Below, piece after piece: positions 1 through 7,397 of a stretch of 15,699 bases of DNA. The stretch's first letter is position 1; each line of letters begins with the position of its first letter. Position numbers and translations under genes: made by a program. The notes under the pieces were generated by a model. That model was not told the origin of the DNA, did not search any database, and was given only the letters and a program-made list of their open reading frames with translations. Source of the DNA: Euryarchaeota archaeon UBA438 (lineage in GTDB: Archaea; Thermoplasmatota; Poseidoniia; Poseidoniales; Thalassarchaeaceae); assembly GCA_002504435.1 (NCBI GenBank), contig DAQP01000018.1:5570-21268 (forward strand), written 5' to 3'.

Positions 1-1755
1 TAGATTCTGCTCTATCGGAACGCCCTCGAAGGCGCTGATTATTGCGGTTGCCATGGTTATTGATGCGCTATCCCCGTCAACGTTATGCGTCCCTGGGAAT
101 TGAACGTGGAGATCGAAATCCTTGATGTCCTTCCCGGTGAGCTTCTTCACCACTGCACTGATGTTTGTGACGCTCTCCTTCGCCATATCCGATAGTCCAC
201 CAGTGGCAATAACCTGACCCGACCGGCCTTGTGCCGGAGTCACCATTGCCTCAACAGGGAGGACCACCCCGGAGAAGTCGGAGAGCCCGCTATCCGCACC
301 AAGTACTGCTAGGCCGTTGATCCTACCAACCCTTGTTCCACGGTTTACGAGCATTGCATACTCAGATTGGCGCTCAAGGTACCTGTCAGCGACTTGCTGC
401 TCGAGTGGTTTTGCTATTGCTCTGGCACGCGTGATGTGCTCGGCTCCGACGAGATCTGCTCCCTCCTCGGATGCCAGGTCCCCGGCGATTCGAACGAGGC
501 CCCCGAGCTCCCTAAGCCTCAGAGAGAGCCTCCCCCTTCTGCCGCTTCTCCTCTGCGCCTCTTTCAGCACCAGGCCGATTGACTCTCTGTTGAAGTGGGG
601 GATAGAGCGGCCAGAGTCCTTGTTCTGCTCATTCCTTACTTCCTGAGCTATGAATCTGATTAGCCTCCTACGGTTCCTCTCAGTGTCCCTCATATCCGAG
701 TTGACGTAGACTTCGTATCCATACCCCCTTATGCGACTCCTAAGGGCGGGGTGCATCTGCTGTATGCTGTCGAGGTTTCCAGCAGCGACCAGGATGAAGT
801 TTGTTGGCACGGGCTCTGACTTAGTGAGTGCCCCGGAGGATCTCTCGGAGCGGCCGCTGATTGAGAGTTCTCCTTCCTGCATTGCAACTAGCAAGGCCTG
901 TTGCTCCTCCATCCTCAGCATCCTTATCTCGTCGATGTAGAGTACTCCCTTGTTCGCCCTGTGTACTGCCCCGGGCTCTACTCTCTCATGGGCTGGCGTG
1001 GCTAGATCTGCTCCTGATTGGAAGGGGTCGTGCCTGACGTCTCCGAGAAGGGCCCCCGCTAGAGTGCCTGTTGCATCGATGAACGGCGGGTCGTCGTTTC
1101 TGGCCCTCTTGATGAGCAATTTGGGGATATTTGATTCGTCGCCGGCCGTGAGTCGCGTCCTTAGGAAGAAGTATCCGAAGATTAAGAGGAACGACCCGAA
1201 TATGAGGGTCATTATGTCACCAGTCTGAAGTACGGCAAGCAGGAGGGCGGCTCCAATTACCATGACTACGAAAAGAAGGGTCCGATTAGTGCGCTCCCTT
1301 TGAATCCTAATCTGGGCCTTCCTCTCGGAAATAATCGCAGAGCCTCTTCCTGCAGGCACCGTCCTGACCTTTGGTTCGTTCTCATCCTCCGTATTCCTGT
1401 AGACAAGAACGTCCTCCAAACTGTCTTTGGGAAGGAACTCCGTCATTGATCGGGCGAGCATCGACTTCCCAGTACCTGGGTCTCCGACCATGATCATGTG
1501 TCTGCGTTGCTCAGCGGCCTTTCGAACCACTATTGATGCGGCTTCCTGACCTATCACCTGATCGACTAACTTTTCGGGAATAGGGACACTGGCAGTAGAG
1601 GGGATGTCGATAGTATCTATCCACTCCTCGACGGCGACCTCGCAAACGGGATCCTTGTCCTCGCCGATGCCAAAGGCAGGGCCCTCGTCCCATGAGTCGA
1701 GATGGTCATCTGAGGGGACTTCTGGTGTCGTGGTGACATCTGAATCGTCGGACAT
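1..1755 (-). CDS. lonB: Archaeal LonB ATP-dependent protease, membrane-anchored (3' end outside window)
   Basis: ATP-dependent serine protease of the archaeal LonB type, expected to sit on the inner face of the membrane and degrade damaged or regulatory proteins. The 585 visible codons are open from ATG at 1755 to the window edge. Residues 91-98 are the Walker A motif GDPGTGKS. Two hydrophobic helices lie at about 159-176 and 183-198, between Walker A and Walker B, which is the hallmark of archaeal LonB as opposed to soluble LonA. Residues 270-277 are Walker B (GVLYIDEI), followed by an AAA+ sensor region (VAAGNLD). The protease domain contains VDGDSAS with the catalytic Ser at 563. The partner Lys, usually about 43 residues later, would fall outside the window. 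The first 60 or so residues are acidic and probably disordered. It lies 75 bp downstream of the large surface-protein gene on the same strand and may share its transcript or have its own promoter. Family assignment is secure. Confidence 0.96.
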   Translation of the reverse strand, partial: MSDDSDVTTTPEVPSDDHLDSWDEGPAFGIGEDKDPVCEVAVEEWIDTIDIPSTASVPIPEKLVDQVIGQEAASIVVRKAAEQRRHMIMVGDPGTGKSMLARSMTEFLPKDSLEDVLVYRNTEDENEPKVRTVPAGRGSAIISERKAQIRIQRERTNRTLLFVVMVIGAALLLAVLQTGDIMTLIFGSFLLIFGYFFLRTRLTAGDESNIPKLLIKRARNDDPPFIDATGTLAGALLGDVRHDPFQSGADLATPAHERVEPGAVHRANKGVLYIDEIRMLRMEEQQALLVAMQEGELSISGRSERSSGALTKSEPVPTNFILVAAGNLDSIQQMHPALRSRIRGYGYEVYVNSDMRDTERNRRRLIRFIAQEVRNEQNKDSGRSIPHFNRESIGLVLKEAQRRSGRRGRLSLRLRELGGLVRIAGDLASEEGADLVGAEHITRARAIAKPLEQQVADRYLERQSEYAMLVNRGTRVGRINGLAVLGADSGLSDFSGVVLPVEAMVTPAQGRSGQVIATGGLSDMAKESVTNISAVVKKLTGKDIKDFDLHVQFPGTHNVDGDSASITMATAIISAFEGVPIEQNL

Positions 1756-1783
1756 AGCGCACCCTCCGCGACCACTGCTGACG

Positions 1784-1809
1784 CTGACACCTTCTTGAAG
1801 GTGTGTCAG
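1784..1809. repeat. Inverted repeat (8-bp arms, 2-nt loop) upstream of lonB
   Basis: Positions 1787-1794 (acaccttc) and 1797-1804 (gaaggtgt) are perfect reverse complements separated by TT. An alternative longer pairing joins 1784-1794 with 1797-1809 through a 2-nt bulge, using outer arms ctgac and gtcag. It sits 28 bp upstream of the lonB ATG and 26 bp past the surface-protein stop. It could be a transcript 3' hairpin, an mRNA leader structure, or an operator for lonB. Its location in a non-coding gap supports a role, but no function is proven. Confidence 0.5.
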
Positions 1810-1814
1810 ACATG

Positions 1815-1827
1815 AAAATGTGAAAAA
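1815..1827 (-). terminator. Possible oligo-T archaeal terminator after the surface-protein gene
   Basis: Reading the minus strand, the surface-protein TGA (1833-1831) is followed within 4-20 nt by a T5 tract (1827-1823) and a T4 tract (1818-1815). Archaeal RNA polymerase commonly terminates at such intrinsic T-tracts without needing a hairpin. The same AT-rich stretch could instead serve as a promoter element for lonB, which starts 60 bp further on. Either reading is tentative. Confidence 0.35.
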
Positions 1828-1830
1828 TGG

Positions 1831-4800
1831 TCACTTTCGCCTGCTGAGGTATTCCTCGCCGTAGTAATGCCACTGTTCCATTGACCATCCATCGGGAAGC
1901 CCCTCGGGAGGGAGGGGGATCGTCATCGGAGGGGGCGGTGGCGTTAGCCCGGGAGGACGGGGTGGCTTGGAAACAGGGATTGTCTCCAGGGGTTGTCTGG
2001 AGTACCCATCCTCGTAGTGGTCGTAGTCGTAGCCCGCCCTCCTCCTGAGGATGAACGCAAGACCGAGAGCTAGTGCGGCACAGGCCAGAAGTGCGAATCC
2101 AGCTATGCCAACGGTGGCCATAGAAACTGCAAATGAAGACGATGGGGCGTCTTGATCATTGTCTGAAGGTTCTTCCACGACCTCTGATGGTTTGGTGGCG
2201 AAGGTCTTGTATTGGGTTTCTGTGGATCTGTCGAAACCATCCTGATCAACTGCCTGAACACTCAATGTGAAGTAGTCACCTGCCCCAAGTCCCTCCCCGC
2301 TGGCAGGGTGGATAATGAATGGTCCTAGGTTGTAAGAGGTCCCTGAGGAGTGGCAAATTCCAGTGATGCTATTGCAGACGGTCCAAATTACGCTGATTTC
2401 TGAAAGCACTAGTTCCCCAACATTGGAAATGACTACAGTTGGATTTGTGCCATATTCTTGAGTGTCTACTGACACTTGAAGGTCGGAATCCCACTCTATG
2501 GGGAGGTCGTCAACTACATCGAACGTGATTTCCACGGAAGATGACTCGCCATGCCTGTCCTCGAGGGTGACCGTGACCACTTCCTCACCCGGTTCCTCCC
2601 AGCTGACTGTAAGGAGTCCTGTGATGGGATTGTATAGAACGGCACCTGGAACTATGTTGGAGGCTGTGACCCATATCTCATCATCAGGGTCATCCACATC
2701 GGTGATGATGTCTAGGATCTGGATCTCTACGACCTCGTCAATCTTGATCATTAAATTCTCTAATCCGGAGAGGTCTATCCTAGGTGCATCGTTGACGTTG
2801 AGAAGATGGAATGTTATTGTCGTGTCCGAAACCATTGACCCGTCATCGGCTCTGACCATTATGTCGACCATTCCAAAGCCATCGTCATCGAGGGCGTTTA
2901 TGTTCAGAGTCTGGCCGTATATGTTTGCCTCGACTAGGGAATTGTCGGAAATGGACAGTATTTCTAGTGAAATTCCAGCCACGGAAACCTGCTGTCCGTT
3001 ATCGTTTGTGTCGGACAAGAATGAAGTTAGACCAAGGCTGGTTGAGCCGCCCTCATTGAATGATTGGGTGGGGATTGGTGACCAACGCGGTGCCCCGTTT
3101 TCAATGACATTGAACATCAAGAGTCCTGTATTCGTGTCGTCGCCATCGCTAATTGTCAAATGGATGCCTTGTGGCACGGGATTTCCTTGACTGTCCAGAA
3201 TGACGTCCTGGAATCTAACGACTATCTCCCAGTTCTCCGCGTCCCACTCCATGAAGCTTGACGAGCTACTGTCTATTTGCAGAAGGGACAGTGGGGTCTC
3301 AGCATCCTTGACTAGGCCGAAAACGGAGACCCTCTCGTCGGTGTCAACCTTCACCGTAGGCGTTCCGGCGAATTCTGAGTCTCCATTGCCCAGAACCACA
3401 GGAAGGGAGTTCTGAAGCCTGAATGCGTTTTCAGAAAGTAGCCAATCGCTACTCTGGCCTGATGAGTCATACCACTTAACCCTCAGGTCATAGTCACCTA
3501 TCTGCGCACTTAAGGGCGTGTCGAGTGTGTGGAGGTACCTCGCATTGTCCCCGGACCCGAGGAGCTCAGCATCCCTAATCCAGGCATCGTCCCAGAGGCC
3601 CGTTCCAGTTGGGCAATACTGCATGATTGGTTCCATTGTGCTAGTGTCGTCAACCATGTCATTGGAAATCGCATTGGTTTCAAACTGCACGGAGCTCCCT
3701 CTGTCTATGGTCGTGCTTGAAACTGCAGCTGGCTGGCTGGGTGTCGGAGGGAGGTCATGTATGGCGAATTCGTCCATCGCGTTGTTTGATGACACCCTAT
3801 CGCCTTCTAATCCGGTTAACCTAGCCCTGAATGAAGTGGAGCCCAGGTTTACCATCTCTATTTCGTGAGTCTGGGAAGATGTGCTGAATGTCTGTGTTGA
3901 TCCAGTTCCAAGGTTGCCGATTCCCGTAGATGAGACCTCTATCTCTTCGGACCCATCCATCCTGAAGATGGCTATCTGGCCGCCATCCGAATATGTGTCG
4001 ACCCCATTGTTTGTGATCTCGACAGTTAGTTCTAGGGTATCTCCCTGCTTGAAGCCGTGATTCCCGTTGCTGTTTGAGATTGTGAATTCCGATATTCCTA
4101 CGTCCACTAGTGGGACCATGTCGAGATCGGCAGCCGAGAGGAAGTTGTTGTAGGATGAGTGAGGCCCGTCCATTAGGGCAACCACTGGCCAGAAGTTCTC
4201 GAATTGTGAATATCCGCCAGCTGCCCTGACTAGGCTGATAGGCATGGTCCATGTCTTCTGCACAGGGGTGTTGGGGGAAAGGGTAAGTTGCTCGAATCCA
4301 TTATTGCCGCTGTTGAGAAGCCAGTCCCTGAAGTTGTGATGGGGCCTGACTCCATTGTCATACGCATCCCCCCCTACCTTCTCTGTAACTGCACCATAAA
4401 GGTACACTGTGACAGAGGATAGGGGACCCATGTAAGTTGAGTCGACAGTGATCGTGACCTCATCGGAAGAGGATTGGTGGGCACTTAGCGTCATTGCGTA
4501 ATTGGAGACATCCGAATCCATGCAACCTCCTGCTGAGTAGTCGGGATCGTAGTAATTGGTACCCCCTGCCCCCACCTTGTAACAAGTCCCAGACTGCTGA
4601 TCGGCGAAGGAGAAGGTTGGATAGCCCGATGATGCGGCCATGACGTGGCTCCTGCGGTTAATCGGACCATCGGAAGGCCAACCCCCCGAGGAAGACTCGA
4701 AGAATGAGACGAAGGTGAAGTCCTCGGGATTGGACGTCTTCAGATTGTCCAATGAAGGTGAAGCGCTACTCATGCATGGCCCACACCAATGAGCCCCCAC

Positions 4801-5013
4801 ATATTCTCCGAAGACAGTGTGTCCGGGGCTGGTTGCGTACATCTTAACCCCTTCTTGAGGGAGTTGGTTACGTGAATCGGAGTCCGAACCTGCGTCAGAA
4901 ATTCCTGAGAATGACATGAATATGACCAAGCCGGTGACGGTCAGGGCTTGGACGACAGCCGTCATACGGTCTACCTTCATCGATTGAGGCGTTGTGAATG
5001 CCCGTATAACCAT
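1831..5013 (-). CDS. Exported single-pass surface protein: thioredoxin-like domain plus Ig/cadherin-like modules
   Basis: This 1060-residue envelope protein is not a named family. An N-terminal hydrophobic stretch (about 18-35) should act as a signal peptide or anchor. The true start may be Met12 (4980) or Met17, since residues 1-11 look non-essential. Residues 55-140 look like a thioredoxin or TlpA fold: W76-C77-G78-P79-C80 active site and a likely cis-Pro in GYP (P132). Residues 303-420 resemble a CARDB or Ig-like domain, and about 640-835 hold two cadherin/PKD-like modules with NVNDAP and DVDDPDDE calcium-type motifs. A Ser/Asp/Glu-rich spacer precedes one membrane helix (962-988), then RRR as a stop-transfer signal, a Pro-rich cytoplasmic linker and a conserved-looking C-terminus (1039-1056). 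Topology is therefore outside to inside. The thioredoxin part suggests extracellular disulfide exchange or peroxide handling; this is an inference. Confidence 0.9.
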   Translation of the reverse strand: MVIRAFTTPQSMKVDRMTAVVQALTVTGLVIFMSFSGISDAGSDSDSRNQLPQEGVKMYATSPGHTVFGEYVGAHWCGPCMSSASPSLDNLKTSNPEDFTFVSFFESSSGGWPSDGPINRRSHVMAASSGYPTFSFADQQSGTCYKVGAGGTNYYDPDYSAGGCMDSDVSNYAMTLSAHQSSSDEVTITVDSTYMGPLSSVTVYLYGAVTEKVGGDAYDNGVRPHHNFRDWLLNSGNNGFEQLTLSPNTPVQKTWTMPISLVRAAGGYSQFENFWPVVALMDGPHSSYNNFLSAADLDMVPLVDVGISEFTISNSNGNHGFKQGDTLELTVEITNNGVDTYSDGGQIAIFRMDGSEEIEVSSTGIGNLGTGSTQTFSTSSQTHEIEMVNLGSTSFRARLTGLEGDRVSSNNAMDEFAIHDLPPTPSQPAAVSSTTIDRGSSVQFETNAISNDMVDDTSTMEPIMQYCPTGTGLWDDAWIRDAELLGSGDNARYLHTLDTPLSAQIGDYDLRVKWYDSSGQSSDWLLSENAFRLQNSLPVVLGNGDSEFAGTPTVKVDTDERVSVFGLVKDAETPLSLLQIDSSSSSFMEWDAENWEIVVRFQDVILDSQGNPVPQGIHLTISDGDDTNTGLLMFNVIENGAPRWSPIPTQSFNEGGSTSLGLTSFLSDTNDNGQQVSVAGISLEILSISDNSLVEANIYGQTLNINALDDDGFGMVDIMVRADDGSMVSDTTITFHLLNVNDAPRIDLSGLENLMIKIDEVVEIQILDIITDVDDPDDEIWVTASNIVPGAVLYNPITGLLTVSWEEPGEEVVTVTLEDRHGESSSVEITFDVVDDLPIEWDSDLQVSVDTQEYGTNPTVVISNVGELVLSEISVIWTVCNSITGICHSSGTSYNLGPFIIHPASGEGLGAGDYFTLSVQAVDQDGFDRSTETQYKTFATKPSEVVEEPSDNDQDAPSSSFAVSMATVGIAGFALLACAALALGLAFILRRRAGYDYDHYEDGYSRQPLETIPVSKPPRPPGLTPPPPPMTIPLPPEGLPDGWSMEQWHYYGEEYLSRRK

Positions 5014-5090
5014 GATGCATTCAGGTTTACTCGCCGACGGCTCTTTAGAGCCGACATAGGAATTGATATTCTGGAAGTCCTCGCAATGGC
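5014..5090. promoter_or_regulatory. Divergent promoter region between surface-protein gene and trmI
   Basis: These 77 bp separate two divergently transcribed genes and so should contain both promoters. AT-rich candidate TATA-like stretches are at about 5059-5070 (ggaattgatatt, upstream of trmI) and within the centre (ctctttagag). No Shine-Dalgarno-like sequence is obvious before the GTG at 5091, consistent with leaderless or short-leader archaeal transcripts. A perfect palindrome lies near the middle (see the separate entry). Confidence 0.5.
5038..5053. repeat. Perfect inverted repeat in the divergent promoter
   Basis: The sequence cggctctttagagccg has 7-bp arms (cggctct and agagccg) around a TT centre. 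Its position about 25 bp from one start codon and 37 bp from the other makes it a plausible dimeric-regulator operator that could act on both genes. The same short-loop geometry is seen in the inverted repeat upstream of lonB, although the sequences differ. Confidence 0.5.
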
Positions 5091-5891
5091 GTGAATGGCG
5101 AGTGGGTGGCGCTTAGGGAAGACGATGGCAGGGCCTATCTTCTAAGGAGGGCCTCCGGCGAAGTCAAGGTCAAGGGACTAGGAAGATTTGACGCTGAGGA
5201 GCTTCTGGACGGATATTCGATTGGGGATAGGATCACTGTTGGGCAGAAGTCACTGACCATTGTTGACCCGTCACTTCCGGAAGCTCGAAGAAATATGGCG
5301 CGTAGAGCTCAGGTCATAGGCGCAAAGGACTCGGGTTTTCTTATTTCTTGGATGGGGATAGGAGTTGGATCCCGGGTCCTAGAAGGCGGTCATGGTTCTG
5401 CAGGACTAGCTATGCACCTAGCCAATGTCATGGGCTCTTCGGGGACCCTCATCTCTGTGGAGTCTCGTCCAGAGCATGCTGAGGTCGGCCGGGCGAATAT
5501 GGAAAGGCTGTCCGAAATACTGCCCGAGTTCCCTGAATGGCACCTGGTAGACGGTGATTTAGTCGAAGTGGGGTCCATCGTTTCGGGCATATGTGGGGAG
5601 TTGGATGCTTCGATAATCGATGTCGCTGAGCCTTGGCTTGTCATACCGATTGTAGAGCCCCTCCTGAGGACAGGGGGAAGGATAGCATGCTACTGCCCGA
5701 CTACATCGCAATTAGAGAAATCATGGGAAGTCGCGCAGGAAAATGGCCTAGTCATAGAATGGGCTGGAGAAATGATCGAGAGGCGATGGGTCAAGGCCAG
5801 CAAGGGCGGGGTCAGGCCCGGGAATACCCCCATAGGGCACACGGCTCTCTTGCTAATAGCGGCCAAGGTCGCGACTTCTGAGGAAGAATGA
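5091..5891 (+). CDS. trmI: tRNA (adenine-N1)-methyltransferase, TrmI family
   Basis: SAM-dependent methyltransferase that makes m1A at position 57/58 of the tRNA T-loop. The start is GTG at 5091; no in-frame Met occurs before residue 69, and the beta-rich N-terminal domain needs this start. Residues 72-81 (RAQVIGAKDS) match the TrmI signature before the Rossmann fold. Motif I is VLEGGHGSAGL (97-107), with Ala where GxGSG normally has its last Gly. E124 in SVESRPEHA should bind the SAM ribose. D177 in DVAEPW fits the catalytic Asp of the DxPxPW motif, although the central Pro is replaced. The C-terminal VRPGNTPIGHTALL (241-254) is a conserved family block. At 266 aa it has a normal length. It lies 34 bp upstream of aspS, so the two tRNA-related genes are probably co-transcribed. 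Confidence 0.93.
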   Translation: MNGEWVALREDDGRAYLLRRASGEVKVKGLGRFDAEELLDGYSIGDRITVGQKSLTIVDPSLPEARRNMARRAQVIGAKDSGFLISWMGIGVGSRVLEGGHGSAGLAMHLANVMGSSGTLISVESRPEHAEVGRANMERLSEILPEFPEWHLVDGDLVEVGSIVSGICGELDASIIDVAEPWLVIPIVEPLLRTGGRIACYCPTTSQLEKSWEVAQENGLVIEWAGEMIERRWVKASKGGVRPGNTPIGHTALLLIAAKVATSEEE

Positions 5892-5925
5892 GCACCGTTG
5901 ATAACACGGACCTGCTGCGAGGGGC

Positions 5926-7335
5926 ATGCGCGACAGCACGTCATGGGCGCCGACATCGTACAGGACCCATACCATTGGGCAGGTTTCTGGGAACGGAGCT
6001 TCGATGGTGGGTTCAGAAGTCACAATTGCTGGATATGCAGAAACGGTCAGAGGGAGAGGGGCTATTTGTTTCCTAATGCTTAGAGATGGGACAGGGCATA
6101 TCCAGGCTTTCCTGAAGAAAGATAACATGGATGAGAGGTCCTTCGAATCAATTCAATCAGCATCTCGAGAGTCGACCATTCAAGTTACTGGAACTGTGGC
6201 ACAGAAAAGGCCCCCCAAGGTCGCCGAGGGAGAGCCTGTTCCACCACCCGAGTACGAAGTCAACGTTTCCTCTGGGACTATCCTTGCAGAGGCTGCGGCG
6301 CCACTCCCGGTTGGGGTTACTGATGAAGTACAAGTGGGACTAGACGTAAGACTCGACAATAGGCATCTGGATCTTAGGCGGGCGCATGTGAACGCGATGT
6401 TTCAGCTCAGGTCGAAGGTTCTTCAATATGGCAGAGAGCACCTAATCAAAGAGGGCTTCCAAGAAATAAACAGTCCGAAGATTATCGCTGCGGCCGCAGA
6501 GGGGGGGACTAACCTGTTCCCAATGAAGTACTTCGAAACTGAGGCGTACCTGTCCCAGAGTCCACAATTATACAAGCAACTGGCCGTACTCGGGGGACTT
6601 GAGAGGGTTTTCGAAATTGGCCCTGCTTTCAGAGCTGAGAAGCACGACACATACCGCCATCTAAACGAGTTCATTTCCTTCGACATAGAAGGTGCCTGGA
6701 TGGACGATGAAGACGTGATGGGCGTTCAAGAAAGGATGATCCACCACATCTGGACTGAAGTCTCGACTAACGATCAGGGCCTCATGGATGTCATTAACGA
6801 ATACAGGGCTAGCCAAGGGCAGGAGCCAGTTACTGTGGATGTTCCAAGCCTACCTTTCCCAAGGATCCCATATTGCGACGCAATAGAAATTGTCAAGGAG
6901 GGAGGTGGCGAGATTCAGTGGGGCGATGATATCGAGAGCCATCATTGTGACCTCATTGCAGCGAAATATCCGGGTTTCCACTTCCTTCCCAGATGGCCGA
7001 TGGCGATGAAACCATTCTATATCCATCACAAGGAGCAAGAGAAGGGGGCGTCGGGCGGACAGCTCAGTAGGGGATTCGATCTCAACTACGGGCGGGATGA
7101 GATGACCAGCGGGGGCGCCAGGGAGCATCGTGTGGATGTCCTAGAGCAGAATCTCAGGAACATGGGTCTCGATCCAGATGACTTCACATTCTATACTGAT
7201 GGATTCCGATACGGGGCACCTCCACACGCTGGTTGGGGACTAGGAGTGGCACGATTACTCATGGTCTTAACCGGGGCCGGGAATGTTCGCGAGGTAGTAC
7301 TATTTCCTCGCGATAGAAGTCGTGTAACTCCTTGA
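5926..7335 (+). CDS. aspS: Aspartyl-tRNA synthetase, archaeal type
   Basis: Class IIb synthetase charging tRNA-Asp in the cytoplasm. The N-terminal OB-fold anticodon-binding domain covers about 12-120 and begins with the family-typical RTH. The catalytic core follows: motif 1 around 177-184 (GFQEINSP), the flipping loop (EGGTNLFPMKYF, 192-203), QSPQLYKQ (211-218), motif 2 (FRAEKHDTYRHLNEF, 235-249), an archaeal-type FDLNYGRDEMTSGG block (384-397) and motif 3 (GWGLGVARLL, 436-445). The C-terminus REVVLFPRDRSRVTP is canonical. There is no bacterial GAD insertion, so this is the archaeal/eukaryal form. At 469 aa it is slightly longer than many archaeal homologues because of about 12 extra N-terminal residues. 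ATG at 5926 is the only start between the upstream in-frame stop at 5902 and the OB fold. Whether it also charges tRNA-Asn (non-discriminating) cannot be settled here. Confidence 0.97.
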   Translation: MRDSTSWAPTSYRTHTIGQVSGNGASMVGSEVTIAGYAETVRGRGAICFLMLRDGTGHIQAFLKKDNMDERSFESIQSASRESTIQVTGTVAQKRPPKVAEGEPVPPPEYEVNVSSGTILAEAAAPLPVGVTDEVQVGLDVRLDNRHLDLRRAHVNAMFQLRSKVLQYGREHLIKEGFQEINSPKIIAAAAEGGTNLFPMKYFETEAYLSQSPQLYKQLAVLGGLERVFEIGPAFRAEKHDTYRHLNEFISFDIEGAWMDDEDVMGVQERMIHHIWTEVSTNDQGLMDVINEYRASQGQEPVTVDVPSLPFPRIPYCDAIEIVKEGGGEIQWGDDIESHHCDLIAAKYPGFHFLPRWPMAMKPFYIHHKEQEKGASGGQLSRGFDLNYGRDEMTSGGAREHRVDVLEQNLRNMGLDPDDFTFYTDGFRYGAPPHAGWGLGVARLLMVLTGAGNVREVVLFPRDRSRVTP

Positions 7336-7397
7336 ATTATGATTTTCCATGGACCGAAAATAACGGGTATCCATGGCCCCTCCGCTAGACGAGGCAT
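7336..7397 (+). promoter_or_regulatory. Candidate promoter/leader of the six-gene operon
   Basis: This 62-bp gap between aspS and the formyltransferase-like gene is the largest gap on the plus strand here. It contains the AT-rich element gaaaataac (7356-7364), about 35-40 bp upstream of the ATG at 7398, a spacing compatible with an archaeal TATA box and short leader. That element is flanked by two copies of tccatgg (7346-7352 and 7370-7376). No Shine-Dalgarno match is evident just before the ATG. The promoter call is tentative. Confidence 0.4.
7346..7376. repeat. Paired tccatgg repeats bracketing a TATA-like element
   Basis: The heptamer tccatgg occurs at 7346-7352 and 7370-7376, 24 bp start to start. 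Each copy contains the palindrome ccatgg, and the AT-rich gaaaataac lies between them. The arrangement would suit a repressor or activator binding both sides of a promoter, but hexamer palindromes can recur by chance. Confidence 0.35.

Noticed and set aside
2498..3190. Plus-strand open frame of 230 codons within the surface-protein gene
   Set aside because: Ser/Thr-rich antisense translation of a well-supported 1060-residue coding sequence; no family features.
5892..5925. Possible frameshift joining trmI and aspS or a longer AspRS N-terminus
   Set aside because: An in-frame stop at 5902-5904 precedes the ATG, and both proteins are complete against their families, so this is just a short spacer.
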